From assembly GCA_030583665.1 (NCBI GenBank), contig CP129469.1, positions 1 to 64,000 of the forward strand: a stretch of 64,000 bases of DNA, written 5' to 3'. Made by a program: the position numbers and the translations under genes. Below the pieces are notes generated by a model. That model saw nothing but the letters and a program-made list of their open reading frames with translations. It did no database searches and was not told the DNA's origin. Of the stretch, positions 63,916 through 64,000 are shown piece after piece. Within the stretch, counting starts at the first letter, position 1. Each line of letters begins with the position of its first letter. Source of the stretch: Candidatus Jettenia sp. AMX2 (GTDB lineage: Bacteria; Planctomycetota; Brocadiia; Brocadiales; Brocadiaceae).

Positions 63916-64000
63916 ATGACCGGAACCCATACAAAGGTAAAATTTACCTATCAGGATTATCTCCATATGCCGGGGGATAAGCGATATGAGCTCATCGGGG
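63916..64000 (+). CDS. Uma2-family (DUF820) restriction endonuclease-like protein, 3'-partial
   Basis: The first 28 codons (MTGTHTKVKFTYQDYLHMPG, then DKRYELIG) match the start of Uma2/DUF820 proteins, a PD-(D/E)XK-fold family that multiplies in many planctomycetes and cyanobacteria. The catalytic part lies beyond the window. Function in the family is unknown. Confidence 0.7.
   Translation, partial: MTGTHTKVKFTYQDYLHMPGDKRYELIG

Overview
The window looks like a chromosomal stretch of an anaerobic, medium-GC bacterium, probably a planctomycete close to the anammox genera (Brocadiales). This is inference: the anaerobe-type genes (FprA flavodiiron protein, a giant 2-hydroxyacyl-CoA dehydratase activase, an archaeal-size LeuC/LeuD pair, MutL-type ASKHA protein), the membrane gene set, and the very high load of interspersed palindromic repeats fit that group. 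No anammox marker gene, rRNA, tRNA or CRISPR array is visible.

Left third (1-22.5 kb): a 3' part of ptsI with apparent frameshifts; the conserved run DUF2344 - rng - rplU - rpmA - obg - coaX; a broken class III aminotransferase; a PhoB/PhoR-like two-component pair; membrane proteins; a radical SAM protein followed by an undecaprenyl-phosphate sugar transferase; then moxR - DUF58 - BatA-like VWA protein, comM and a NUDIX gene. A strong candidate structured RNA or attenuator with its own terminator lies directly in front of moxR.

Middle (22.5-40.3 kb): a decayed defence island. A PLD-nuclease/SF2 helicase gene is split by an IS1634-like element with a clean 6-bp target duplication. A RAYT transposase flanked by two identical-type REP doublets sits between the helicase and an Eco57I-like adenine methylase. 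The methylase carries an in-frame stop and is cut by an IS1380 element. A second, nearly identical IS1380 copy lies in inverted orientation 4.7 kb away. Between them are a HEPN/nucleotidyltransferase pair (nucleotidyltransferase broken), a HigB/HigA-ImmA toxin-antitoxin pair with a likely operator, a PD-(D/E)XK-like protein, a C-terminal KAP NTPase fragment, and remnants of methylase C-terminal tails. The REP palindrome and three other hairpin families are inserted in frame inside the helicase and methylase coding regions, much as palindromic elements are in Rickettsia.

Right third (40.3-64 kb): an RmlD-like reductase, an OGG1-type glycosylase, a tight operon leuC - giant dehydratase activase - leuD - fprA, a zinc-ribbon protein, htpX and thrC. 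A forward gene set follows: a small protein, a MutL-type ASKHA protein, a beta-barrel/KOW-like protein, a DUF6754 protein and three more membrane proteins. This is the best candidate for an undescribed membrane-associated system. The window ends with an iron-sulfur flavoprotein-like gene, a small basic protein and the start of a Uma2-family nuclease. Long intergenic stretches throughout are filled by at least six families of interspersed repeats, including a 92-bp MITE-like element with complementary ends.
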